Source: an uncultured bacterium (GTDB lineage: Bacteria > Bacillota > Clostridia > TANB77 > CAG-508). From it: 36,943 bases of DNA. Below, piece after piece: positions 7,734 to 15,587 of the stretch. Both the position numbers and the translations under genes were made by a program. Where the stretch lies: assembly GCA_905215615.1 (NCBI GenBank), contig CAJMQM010000003.1, positions 1-36,943 of the forward strand, read 5' to 3'. The notes under the pieces were generated by a model. That model did no database searches and was not told where the DNA came from. It saw nothing but the letters and a program-made list of their open reading frames with translations. The stretch's first letter is position 1. Every line of letters begins with the position of its first letter.

Positions 7734-8666
7734 ATGGAAGATAAAATAGAGATTATAAATCTTCTAAAGAATAAGCAGTTACTTGAACAAGAATTAGAAT
7801 CCTTAGCATATGGAGCAGTAGAAATACGAGAAAATAATGCAAATAAATATATATATGTTCACTATAGAGAAGATGGTGTGGCTTTAACAAAGTATGTTGG
7901 AGAGTATTCTGATGAATTATATAATTTAGTTTTAAATAATAGTATAAAAGCAAAACAATTAAAAAAGCAAATTAAAGAAATAGAAAAGCAGTTAAAGGGT
8001 TTAAATTATGTGGAGGAAGAATTAAGTCCAACAGTAAAAAGAAACATTGATTTTGCTAAAAGACATTTAGTAGATACTATTTATAAACAAGCAATTTTAG
8101 AAGGGGTTGCCACTACTTTTGCAGATACTGAAAGTATTATAGAAGGTGGAAAAGTAAATAATATGACTTCAGAAGATGTTATGAAAATAGTAAATTTAAA
8201 ACATGCATGGGAGTTTATATTAAATAAGAACGTTATTTTATCAAATACTAATTTTACTTTATTATGTGAAATAAATAAACTAATTGAAGAAGGGTTTTAT
8301 TATACAGCAGGTAAACTAAGAAACGTTCCAGTAACAATAGGCGGAACAAATTGGACACCAGATTTACCAATAGAAAGCATTATAAAAGAAGGATTAGAAG
8401 AAATTTATAATAAGGAAATAGAAGAAGTAGATAAAGCTATTGAGTTATTATTGTATGTAATGAAAAAACAAGCTTTTATTGATGGAAATAAAAGAACAGC
8501 AGTAGTGTTTTGTAATCATTATTTAATTTCAAAGGGGAAAGGAATTATAGCAATACCAGTAGAATTAACAGAAGAGTTCAAAGGTTTGCTTATTCCATAT
8601 TATGAAGGAAAAGATGAAACTAATATTAAAAAGTTTATAAAAGAAAAATGTTATATTGCTATATAA
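7734..8666 (+). CDS. Fic-domain protein with Gln at the catalytic His position
   Basis: 310 aa, cytoplasmic. Fic enzymes normally transfer AMP or another nucleotide moiety to a target protein using HxFx(D/E)GN(G/K)R. Here residues 246-254 read QAFIDGNKR: everything is kept except the general-base His, which is Gln. The preceding core (NTNFTLLCEINKLIEEG, GKLRNVPVTIGGTNWTP at 193-209) is a typical Fic fold. TESIIEGG (132-139) resembles the inhibitory helix ([S/T]xxxE[G/N]) placed N-terminal to the core. Residues 1-110 are a charged, helical, coiled-coil-like region (KQLKKQIKEIEKQLKGL). Strong AAAGGAGGG ribosome binding site; array-controlled promoter. It may be inactive as an AMPylator, act by another chemistry, or serve as a regulator. 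No separate antitoxin gene is seen. Confidence 0.85.
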   Translation: MEDKIEIINLLKNKQLLEQELESLAYGAVEIRENNANKYIYVHYREDGVALTKYVGEYSDELYNLVLNNSIKAKQLKKQIKEIEKQLKGLNYVEEELSPTVKRNIDFAKRHLVDTIYKQAILEGVATTFADTESIIEGGKVNNMTSEDVMKIVNLKHAWEFILNKNVILSNTNFTLLCEINKLIEEGFYYTAGKLRNVPVTIGGTNWTPDLPIESIIKEGLEEIYNKEIEEVDKAIELLLYVMKKQAFIDGNKRTAVVFCNHYLISKGKGIIAIPVELTEEFKGLLIPYYEGKDETNIKKFIKEKCYIAI

Positions 8667-8687
8667 AACACTGGCATACATATGAAG

Positions 8688-9563
8688 TTATAGCAAAGAA
8701 AAATCCTTAGGTATATCAGCAGTAAATTGCATTAATTTATTGCTGATAGGGTGAATAAACTCTACTTTATATGCGTGCAGAGCTTGTCTACTAATATATT
8801 CAGATGGATTTCCATATAGAGTGTCTCCTAAAAGAGGGTGACCTATATAGGAAAAGTGCACTCTAATTTGATGCGTTCTACCAGTCTCTAATAAGCATTG
8901 AACTATATTGTAATTATGTACAAAATCTTGCTTTAAAACATTATAATGTGTTATAGCAATTTCTCCATGCTCATCTACACATCTTTCTATAATACTGTTT
9001 TCTTTTCTTATAATCGGAGCATTTATTGTTCCGCTTCTTTTTTCCAAATGTCCTTCTACAACTGCCAAATAAATTTTTTTAAATTCCTTCGTTTTCATTT
9101 GGTGTATTAAGCACTCTTGCACATATTGGTTTTTAGCAAAAATAACAATGCCAGATGTGTTTCTATCTAGCCTATTAACAGGTCTTATTTTTTTCTTTAA
9201 TCCTATTACATCAAAATAGTATTTTACCCCATTTGATAAACTGTTTGTATAATGCAACATTGAAGGATGTATTGGTATTCCAGCAGGTTTGTTTATTACC
9301 AATAAGGCGTCATCTTCATAAATAATGTTTAGTTCCATTTGTGTTGGAACAATATTACTACAGTCTTCTTCAAAATCTAAATCTACTGTAATAATGTCAT
9401 TAAGCTCTGTATTAGAGTTTAAATTAAGTATTTGCTTATTATTATGAAGTATTAAATTATTTTTTTTCAAAAACACTAATAGCTTATCTGAAATAAACAG
9501 TTTTTCTTTTAAAATTTGTTTTATAGTTCTATTATTCTCTTTTACTGTATATGTAATTTTCAT
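8688..9563 (-). CDS. RluA-family RNA pseudouridine synthase
   Basis: 291 aa. Isomerises uridine to pseudouridine in rRNA or tRNA. The catalytic motif RLDRNTSG contains Asp133; NKPAGIPIHPS, GRTHQIRVHFSYIGHPLLGDTLYG and the C-terminal LHAYKVEFIHP block are all standard RluA-family signatures. The first 60 residues resemble a diverged S4-like RNA-binding domain. Whether it modifies 23S rRNA (RluD/RluC type) or another RNA cannot be read from the sequence. An AAGGAT ribosome binding site precedes the ATG. It converges on the Fic gene with a 21-base gap and no obvious terminator, and it diverges from pta. Confidence 0.92.
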   Translation of the reverse strand: MKITYTVKENNRTIKQILKEKLFISDKLLVFLKKNNLILHNNKQILNLNSNTELNDIITVDLDFEEDCSNIVPTQMELNIIYEDDALLVINKPAGIPIHPSMLHYTNSLSNGVKYYFDVIGLKKKIRPVNRLDRNTSGIVIFAKNQYVQECLIHQMKTKEFKKIYLAVVEGHLEKRSGTINAPIIRKENSIIERCVDEHGEIAITHYNVLKQDFVHNYNIVQCLLETGRTHQIRVHFSYIGHPLLGDTLYGNPSEYISRQALHAYKVEFIHPISNKLMQFTADIPKDFSLL

Positions 9564-9679
9564 AATCTAAATCCTTATTTCTTATTTTTTACAATTGCAC
9601 ATTTTAAGCAAATAATACAAAATAGATTGCTTATATAGCAACAATTAACCATATTTTATCATATTTATTTCAAAAAGTA

Positions 9680-9708
9680 TTGTACTTTTCTCCAAAAATT
9701 TATATAAT
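9680..9708 (+). promoter_or_regulatory. Promoter for pta
   Basis: TTGTAC (9680-9685), 17-nt spacer, perfect TATAAT (9703-9708); the GGGAGGA ribosome binding site and ATG follow. Confidence 0.75.
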
Positions 9709-9742
9709 AGTATCGTAAAATTAAGATAGGGAGGAAATAAAA

Positions 9743-10750
9743 ATGTCTTTTGTTGAAACAATGAAAGAAAAAGCAAGGCAGAATATCAAGACAATATTAT
9801 TACCTGAAAGTGAGGATTTGCGTGTTATAAAAGCAGCAGCAGATGTCGAAAAAGAGGGATTTGCTAAAGCTGTATTAATAGGTAATGAAGAAAACGTAAA
9901 AAAATTAGCATCAGATAATAATATAGATATATCAAAATTAACAATTATTGAACCTTTAAAAAGTGAAAAATTCGAGGAGTATGCAAATAAGTTTTATGAA
10001 CTAAGAAAAGCTAAAGGCATGACAATTGAAAAAGCCAGAGAAATAATGAAAGATGAAATTTATTTTGGTACTATGATGGTAAAAGTAGGAGATGCAGATG
10101 GTATAGTTTCTGGTGCATGCCATCCAACAGCACATACATTAAGACCAGCACTTCAAATATTAAAAACAGCGCCTGGCACAAAACTTGCATCAGCATTTTT
10201 CTTAATGGTAACTAAATGTCCAGAATATGGAGAAGATGGAGTATTTGTATTTGCAGATAGTGGTATGAACGAATATCCAGATGCAGATGGATTATCAGAA
10301 ATAGCAATTTCGTCAGCTAAGAGTTTTAAACAATTAGTAGGAAAAGAGCCAAGAGTTGCAATGCTATCATATTCTACATATGGAAGTGCTAGTTCACCTT
10401 TAACAGAAAAAGTAGTAGAAGCAACAAAGATATTAAAAGAAAAAGCTCCAGATTTAATTTGTGATGGAGAATTACAATTAGATGCCGCTATTATACCAGA
10501 AGTAGCACAAAGGAAAGCACCAGGTAGCCCAGTGGCAGGAAAAGCAAATGTTTTAATATTCCCAGACCTAGATGCTGGAAATATAGGTTATAAATTAGTA
10601 CAAAGATTTGGAAGAGCAGAAGCTTATGGACCTTTATGTCAAGGCATTGCAAAAGCAGTAAATGACTTATCAAGAGGTTGCAGTAGCGAGGACATCGTTG
10701 GAGTTGTAGCAATTACATCTGTTCAAGCACAAGACATGGAAAAAGAATAA
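9743..10750 (+). CDS. pta: Phosphate acetyltransferase
   Basis: Interconverts acetyl-CoA and acetyl phosphate. The 335-aa length is that of the single-domain, Gram-positive type. PTA signatures are present: GDADGIVSGACHPTAHTLRPALQ (about 114-136), FADSGMNEYPDADGL, MLSYSTYGSA and the C-terminal NVLIFPDLDAGNIGYKLVQRFG. A strong ribosome binding site precedes the ATG. Followed 98 bases later by ackA, giving the classic acetate/ATP fermentation pair. The gap holds a weak GTGTGC/GCACAT hairpin (10763-10780) and a copy of the repeated leader element. Confidence 0.97.
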   Translation: MSFVETMKEKARQNIKTILLPESEDLRVIKAAADVEKEGFAKAVLIGNEENVKKLASDNNIDISKLTIIEPLKSEKFEEYANKFYELRKAKGMTIEKAREIMKDEIYFGTMMVKVGDADGIVSGACHPTAHTLRPALQILKTAPGTKLASAFFLMVTKCPEYGEDGVFVFADSGMNEYPDADGLSEIAISSAKSFKQLVGKEPRVAMLSYSTYGSASSPLTEKVVEATKILKEKAPDLICDGELQLDAAIIPEVAQRKAPGSPVAGKANVLIFPDLDAGNIGYKLVQRFGRAEAYGPLCQGIAKAVNDLSRGCSSEDIVGVVAITSVQAQDMEKE

Positions 10751-10794
10751 ATTAGAAAAAGTGTGTGCAAAATAGCACATATTTATATAAAATT

Positions 10795-10826
10795 TGGTTT
10801 ATAGGTATACCCATAAAAACCTAAAT
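10795..10826 (+). promoter_or_regulatory. Repeated leader element, copy A (before ackA)
   Basis: TGGTTTATAGG, then UAUAC, CCA, UAAAAA and CCTAAAT. Possible helix 1 is TGG/CCA (10795-10797 with 10812-10814); possible helix 2 pairs loop TAGG with tail CCTA, making a pseudoknot. The ackA ribosome binding site AAAGGAAG starts eight bases later. Helix 1 differs from copies B-D (AGG/CCT) on both sides, i.e. a compensatory change. Confidence 0.65.
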
Positions 10827-10848
10827 ATTATTTAAAGGAAGTAGAAAA

Positions 10849-12039
10849 ATGAAAGTTTTAGTAGTAAACTGTGGAAGTTCATCAATCAAATATCAATTAA
10901 TTAATATGGAAAATGAGGAGGTAATGGCAAAAGGTTATTTAGAGAAAATAGGATTACCAGATTCATTTTTAACACATAGAGTTAATGGAGAAAAATACAG
11001 AATAGAAAAAGTAATTACAAACCATGAAGAAGGTATAAAATTAGTTTTAGACCAATTATTAGATGAAAATTATGGAGTTATAAAAGACTTAAAAGAAATA
11101 GATGCTATAGGACACAGAGTAGTTCATGGAGGAGAAAAATTTAGTGATTCTGTATTAATTACAGATGAAGTAATTGAAACTATGAAAGAGTGCATACCTT
11201 TAGCACCATTACATAACCCAGCAGGAATTACAGGAATAGAAGCTTGCAAGAAAGTTTTACCAGAAGTGCCAATGGTAGGAGTTTTTGATACAGCTTTTCA
11301 TCAAACAATACCAGAAGAAGCTTATATTTATGCAATTCCATATGAATATTATGAGAAATATAGAATTCGTAAATATGGTTTCCATGGAACATCACATAAA
11401 TTTGTTTCAAGAAGAGTTGCAGAACTTATGGGAAAACCAGTAGAAGATTTAAAAATGGTTACATGTCATTTAGGACAAGGTGGAAGTTTATGTGCTGTTA
11501 AAGAAGGAAAATCTGTAGATACTTCAATGGGATTAACACCACTTGCAGGTATACCTATGGGAACAAGGTCAGGAGATATAGACCCATCAATAGTAACATT
11601 TTTAATGAAACAAGAAAATCTTACGCCAGATGAAATGGACACAATATTAAATAAAAAATCTGGAAAACTAGGAATTTCTGGAGTAAGCTTTGACGATAGA
11701 GATATAGAAGCAGCTGCTGCAGAAGGAAATGAAAGAGCAAAACTTGCAATAGATACATTTGTATACCAAGTAATTGGTTATATTGGTAGATATGCAGCTC
11801 AAATGAACGGAGTAGATGTTATTACATTTGCCGGAGGAGTTGGAGAAAATGGACCAGATGTAAGAAGCAGAATTTGTAAATCTCTAGAGTTCTTAGGAGT
11901 AAAAATAGACGAAGAAAAGAATAATGTAAGAGGTAAAGAGTGCGAAATCTCTACACCAGATTCAAAAGTTAAAGTTTATATTATACCAACAAACGAAGAA
12001 CTTATGATAGCAAGAGACACAATGAATTTAGTAAAATAA
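10849..12039 (+). CDS. ackA: Acetate kinase
   Basis: Makes ATP and acetate from acetyl phosphate. 396 aa, standard length. ASKHA-fold signatures: MKVLVVNCGSSSIKYQL at the N-terminus (phosphate-binding N7, S10 and S12), RVVHGGEKF, the acetate kinase motif KYGFHGTSHK, and GGVGENGPDVR near the C-terminus. Second gene of the pta-ackA unit, with a clear AAAGGAAG ribosome binding site placed directly after the leader element, which may modulate its translation relative to pta. Confidence 0.98.
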   Translation: MKVLVVNCGSSSIKYQLINMENEEVMAKGYLEKIGLPDSFLTHRVNGEKYRIEKVITNHEEGIKLVLDQLLDENYGVIKDLKEIDAIGHRVVHGGEKFSDSVLITDEVIETMKECIPLAPLHNPAGITGIEACKKVLPEVPMVGVFDTAFHQTIPEEAYIYAIPYEYYEKYRIRKYGFHGTSHKFVSRRVAELMGKPVEDLKMVTCHLGQGGSLCAVKEGKSVDTSMGLTPLAGIPMGTRSGDIDPSIVTFLMKQENLTPDEMDTILNKKSGKLGISGVSFDDRDIEAAAAEGNERAKLAIDTFVYQVIGYIGRYAAQMNGVDVITFAGGVGENGPDVRSRICKSLEFLGVKIDEEKNNVRGKECEISTPDSKVKVYIIPTNEELMIARDTMNLVK

Positions 12040-12049
12040 TTAATATAAT

Positions 12050-12086
12050 ATGCCTGAAGTGTTTTGCTAAAAGACTCTTCAGGCAT
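12050..12086 (+). terminator. Hairpin after ackA, probable terminator
   Basis: Perfect 10-bp stem ATGCCTGAAG / CTTCAGGCAT with a 17-nt loop. The tail is TAATAATTATT rather than a T run, so termination may be weak. Confidence 0.6.
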
Positions 12087-12110
12087 TAATAATTATTAGA
12101 ACAATAGAAT

Positions 12111-12138
12111 TTGTTTAATTGCGAATAAACGTTATTAT
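12111..12138 (+). promoter_or_regulatory. Candidate promoter for the PBP gene
   Basis: TTGTTT (12111-12116), 16-nt spacer, TATTAT (12133-12138). Plausible but not a strong match. Confidence 0.35.
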
Positions 12139-12237
12139 ATAAATATTTTGCATATAAAATAATATATATGAATTTTATAAAAATATGGAAACAATTATAG
12201 AAACTCAATGGGAAATTTTATAGAGGAGAACGAACTT

Positions 12238-14061
12238 ATGGAAAAGAAAAAGATGTCTACAAAAACTATTGTAATAATTGTTGTATGCGTAATTTTACTT
12301 TTAGCATTAATTGGTGGAGGCATATATTGGTACTTCTTTATTTTAAATGCAGATAAAAATACACCAGAAGAAGTATTTAATCAATATGTAGCATATATTA
12401 ATGAAAAAGATTTTGAGTCAATGTATAATCTTTTATCAGATAGCACAAAAAATAGAGTAGAAAAGCAAACTTACTTAGATAGGAATAGCAATATTTATAA
12501 TGGAATAGAAGCTGCAAATGTTACAATATCTGATTTAAGTTATAATAAAGAAAACAAGCAGTTATTTTATACAATGTCAATGGACACAATGGCGGGAGAA
12601 ATTACATTTTCAAACAAAGCAACATTTGACAGGCAAGATGATAATAAATATTATTTAAACTGGTATTCACAACTAATTTTTCCAGATTTACAGTCAGATT
12701 ATAAAGTAAGAGTATCTGCTACACAAGGTGTAAGAGGCAAAATATTAGCTAGAGATGGTACAGTGCTTGCTGCAACAGGAGATGATGGTACTAGACAATA
12801 CCCATATGGAAAGGTAACATCACATTTGCTAGGGTATGTAAGAAGTATTAGTGCAGAAGAATTAGATGCTAATGTTGGTAAAGGATATACAGAGTCGAGT
12901 ATAATTGGAAAAACAGGGCTAGAGAAAGTTTATGAAGATAGATTAAGACAGGGAACAGGTTGTGAAATATATATAACAAATAGTTCTGGAAATAAAGTAA
13001 AAACTCTAGCTAAAACAGAAGCAAAAGATGGAGAAGACATTACAACTACAATAGATATAAGATTACAAGACAAAATATATAAACAATTAGATGGAGACAA
13101 TGGCTTGTCTGTGGCAATAAACCCAAAAACAGGTGAAGTTTTAGCATTAGTTAGTACACCAACATATGATTCAAATGACTTTATTAAAGGATTTTCAGAC
13201 GAGGCATGGGCTGAGTTAAATAATGATGAAAATAATCCTATGCTTGTAAGATATCAAAATACTTATGTTCCAGGTTCTTCATTTAAACCTATTACAGCAG
13301 CAATTGGTTTAACTACTGGAAAAATAACCGCAGACGAAAATTATGGTTCAAGTGGATTAAGCTGGCAAAACGGCACAAGTTGGGGAAATTATAGAGTTAC
13401 TACATTACAAACTTATAGTGGACCTGCAAATTTAAGAAATGCTTTAATTTATTCAGATAATATATATTTTGCAAAATCTGCATTAAAAATTGGAGCAGAT
13501 ACATTTGCACAGCAATTATTAAAAATAGGGTTTGATACTGATATGCCATTTGCAATTAGTATGGAAAAATCTCAATTTGCAGACAATAATACTTTGGCAT
13601 CAGAAATACAATTAGCAGATACAGGTTATGGGCAAGGGCAAGTTCTTGTAAATCCTTTACATGTTGCTTCAATGTATTCAGCTTTTGTAAATGAAGGAAA
13701 TATGATAAAACCATATATTGAGTACAGAGAAAGTGCTACATCCGAATATTGGGTAAAAAATGCATTTTCAAAAGAAGCAGCAGAAACAGTTAGAGATGAT
13801 ATGGTTCAAACGATTGAAAATGCAGATGGAACAGGTCATGCTGCTAAAATAGAAGGTATTACTTTGGCAGGAAAAACAGGAACAGCTGAAATAAAAACTT
13901 CTCAAGATGATGACAGTGGAACAGAGCTTGGATGGTTTAATGCATTTAAAGTTACAGATGACCCAAATGACCAACTATTAATTGTAAATATGATAGAAGA
14001 TGTAAAAGAAAGAGGTGGTAGCCATTATTTGCTACCTAAAGTAAAGGCTATGTTTGAATAG
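12238..14061 (+). CDS. Class B penicillin-binding protein (MecA/PBP3-like)
   Basis: Transpeptidase that cross-links peptidoglycan outside the membrane. The start is placed at 12238 because AGAGGAG lies nine bases upstream, giving 607 aa; an ATG 30 bases earlier lacks a ribosome binding site. Order: a membrane helix (about 9-34), an NTF2-like MecA_N-type domain (about 38-150), the dimerisation region, and the transpeptidase with SSFK (S347, K350), SDN (406-408) and KTG (546-548). All three active-site motifs are intact. The MecA_N domain places it with PBP3/PBP2a-type proteins, many of which bind beta-lactams poorly, but resistance cannot be inferred from this. Single-gene unit with its own terminator. 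Confidence 0.93.
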   Translation: MEKKKMSTKTIVIIVVCVILLLALIGGGIYWYFFILNADKNTPEEVFNQYVAYINEKDFESMYNLLSDSTKNRVEKQTYLDRNSNIYNGIEAANVTISDLSYNKENKQLFYTMSMDTMAGEITFSNKATFDRQDDNKYYLNWYSQLIFPDLQSDYKVRVSATQGVRGKILARDGTVLAATGDDGTRQYPYGKVTSHLLGYVRSISAEELDANVGKGYTESSIIGKTGLEKVYEDRLRQGTGCEIYITNSSGNKVKTLAKTEAKDGEDITTTIDIRLQDKIYKQLDGDNGLSVAINPKTGEVLALVSTPTYDSNDFIKGFSDEAWAELNNDENNPMLVRYQNTYVPGSSFKPITAAIGLTTGKITADENYGSSGLSWQNGTSWGNYRVTTLQTYSGPANLRNALIYSDNIYFAKSALKIGADTFAQQLLKIGFDTDMPFAISMEKSQFADNNTLASEIQLADTGYGQGQVLVNPLHVASMYSAFVNEGNMIKPYIEYRESATSEYWVKNAFSKEAAETVRDDMVQTIENADGTGHAAKIEGITLAGKTGTAEIKTSQDDDSGTELGWFNAFKVTDDPNDQLLIVNMIEDVKERGGSHYLLPKVKAMFE

Positions 14062-14084
14062 AAAGAGCATGAAAGTGTTGATAT

Positions 14085-14114
14085 AAAACAGAATATAAAA
14101 TTATATTCTGTTTT
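14085..14114 (+). terminator. Terminator after the PBP gene
   Basis: AAAACAGAATATAA followed almost at once by its exact reverse complement, then more T. The innermost A/T pairs form the loop. Confidence 0.88.
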
Positions 14115-14130
14115 TTTCTGTAAAATCAAT

Positions 14131-14184
14131 TGTTAACCTTGACAAACATTTCTATTCGATGTATAATGTTAACCGTGATTAACA
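14131..14184 (+). promoter_or_regulatory. Consensus promoter with two 18-bp operators for the suf regulator operon
   Basis: Perfect sigma-A promoter: TTGACA (14139-14144), 17-nt spacer, TATAAT (14162-14167). Two related 18-bp sites lie 36 bp apart: TGTTAACCTTGACAAACA (14131-14148), covering the -35, and TGTTAACCGTGATTAACA (14167-14184), covering the start site. They match at 15 of 18 positions, and the second is a TGTTAA-n6-TTAACA palindrome. The layout is that of an autorepressed promoter. Confidence 0.8.
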
Positions 14185-14198
14185 AAAAGGAGAATTAT

Positions 14199-14642
14199 AT
14201 GATTTCAAAAGCTTTAGAAGAATATTTAAAGTCAATGTACATATTAAAAAAACAAACAGGCAATATTAGAGTTACAGATGTAGCAAACAAGATGAATTGT
14301 ACTAAGCCAAGTGTTAATAAAGCATTAAGAAATTTAAAAGCTAATAATTTGGTTAGTTATGAGGCTTATGGCACAATTGAACTAACTGAATCTGGAGAAG
14401 ACTTGGCAAAAAAGGTAATAGAGGCATACGATATTGTTTATTTGTTTTTAAAAGATGTTCTGAATTTAGATGAGCTAGATGCCGAAAAAGAAGCAGAAAA
14501 AATAAAATTATTAATATCAGATAATACTATAAATAAGCTTGCTAAATATGTACACAAAACGTTGGATTTAAGTAACCTAGATTGTGATTATGATATTAAT
14601 AATGAAAGATGCAGATGTTGCGTAAGAAGGAGAGTTAACTAA
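14199..14642 (+). CDS. DtxR-like regulator with C-terminal Cys cluster, heads the suf operon
   Basis: 147 aa from the ATG at 14199, chosen because AAAGGAGA lies just upstream and because an earlier in-frame ATG falls within the promoter. A winged-helix domain (about 5-65, IRVTDVANKMNCTKPSVNKALRNLKANNLVSYEAYGTIELTESG) matches the DtxR/MntR family, followed by a dimerisation-like helix region. The positions where DtxR/MntR carry His and Glu metal ligands read AYDIV and EKIKLL here, so the usual metal site looks absent. Instead the C-terminus carries C129, C138, C140 and C141. This suggests a sensor of Fe-S clusters or of iron/redox state acting on the suf genes; that is inference. Its stop is one base before the sufC ATG, so they are co-transcribed, and paired operators suggest autoregulation. 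Confidence 0.85.
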   Translation: MISKALEEYLKSMYILKKQTGNIRVTDVANKMNCTKPSVNKALRNLKANNLVSYEAYGTIELTESGEDLAKKVIEAYDIVYLFLKDVLNLDELDAEKEAEKIKLLISDNTINKLAKYVHKTLDLSNLDCDYDINNERCRCCVRRRVN

Positions 14643-14643
14643 T

Positions 14644-15390
14644 ATGAATACTAAATTATTAGATATTAAAAATTTATATGTAAATGCAAAAGACAAAGAA
14701 ATTTTAAAAGGAATAGATTTAACTATAAATAAAGGAGAAATACATGTAATAATGGGACCAAATGGTTCTGGAAAAACAACTACAGCAAATGCAATATTAA
14801 ATAATCCTTTATATACCAAAACGGAAGGAACAATAAATTTTGATGGTGAAGATATAACAAACTTAAAAACAGATGAAATTGCAAGAAAAGGCGTATTTAT
14901 GTCTTTCCAATTACCAGAAGAAATACCAGGAATATCTGTTACAAATTTTCTAAAATCTGCAAAAGGAAAAATAACAGGCAAGCCAATAAAGGTATTTCAA
15001 TTTAAGGAAGAACTAAAAAAATATATGGAAGAATTAAAAATAAAACCAGAATATGCAGAACGTAGTTTAAATGTTGGATTTTCTGGAGGAGAGAAAAAGA
15101 AAAACGAAATTTTACAAATGCTTGTATTAGACCCTAAGCTTGCAATACTTGATGAAACAGATTCTGGGCTAGATGTAGATGCTATAAGAACAGTATCTAA
15201 AGGAATTGAGATGTTTAAAAACGAGAATAATGCAGTTCTTATAATAACACATAATACAAAAATACTAAAAAGTTTAAAAGTGGATTATGTTCATATATTA
15301 GTTAATGGAAAAATAGTAAAAACAGGAGACCAAAGCTTAGCAACGGAAATAGAAGAAGAGGGTTATTCTAAATATAAAGATATAAAATAA
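14644..15390 (+). CDS. sufC: Fe-S cluster assembly ATPase SufC
   Basis: ABC-type ATPase that powers the SufBCD scaffold. 248 aa. Walker A GPNGSGKTT (38-46), signature FSGGEKKKNEI with the SufC-type SGGEKKR-like form, Walker B LAILDETDSGLD, and the switch His in ITHNTK. Follows the regulator by one base with AGGAG inside the regulator's end. A gap of 197 bases before sufB carries an element copy and perhaps an internal promoter. Confidence 0.97.
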   Translation: MNTKLLDIKNLYVNAKDKEILKGIDLTINKGEIHVIMGPNGSGKTTTANAILNNPLYTKTEGTINFDGEDITNLKTDEIARKGVFMSFQLPEEIPGISVTNFLKSAKGKITGKPIKVFQFKEELKKYMEELKIKPEYAERSLNVGFSGGEKKKNEILQMLVLDPKLAILDETDSGLDVDAIRTVSKGIEMFKNENNAVLIITHNTKILKSLKVDYVHILVNGKIVKTGDQSLATEIEEEGYSKYKDIK

Positions 15391-15520
15391 ATGTTATATT
15401 AACAACTAGAAGCAAATAGTAGTACTAAACAATAAAAGCAAATAAGAATCTTGAAAATTGCAATAATATGCATGAAAAATATACGCAAGATAAAGTTGAA
15501 CAAATTAAAAGTTAAAAGGT

Positions 15521-15529
15521 TGGTAAAAT
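15521..15529 (+). promoter_or_regulatory. Candidate extended -10 promoter inside the suf operon
   Basis: TGGTAAAAT without a recognisable -35. If used, transcription would begin about 15536, exactly where leader element copy B begins. Speculative. Confidence 0.3.
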
Positions 15530-15536
15530 ATTTAAA

Positions 15537-15568
15537 AGGTTTATAGGCAAAACCTTAAAAACCTAAAT
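15537..15568 (+). promoter_or_regulatory. Repeated leader element, copy B (before sufB)
   Basis: AGGTTTATAGG, CAAAA, CCT, UAAAAA, CCTAAAT. Helix 1 AGG/CCT (15537-15539 with 15553-15555; an extra A-U pair possible), helix 2 TAGG with CCTA. The sufB ribosome binding site TAAGGA starts seven bases later. Confidence 0.65.
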
Positions 15569-15587
15569 ATAAATTAAGGATTAAGTA

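Noticed and set aside
10763..10780. GTGTGC/GCACAT hairpin between pta and ackA as a terminator
   Set aside because: Only six pairs with no T run; pta and ackA are expected to be co-transcribed.
14130..14198. Upstream ATG extending the DtxR-like regulator by 23 residues
   Set aside because: It lies within the consensus promoter and operator region and has no ribosome binding site; the ATG at 14199 has AAAGGAGA.
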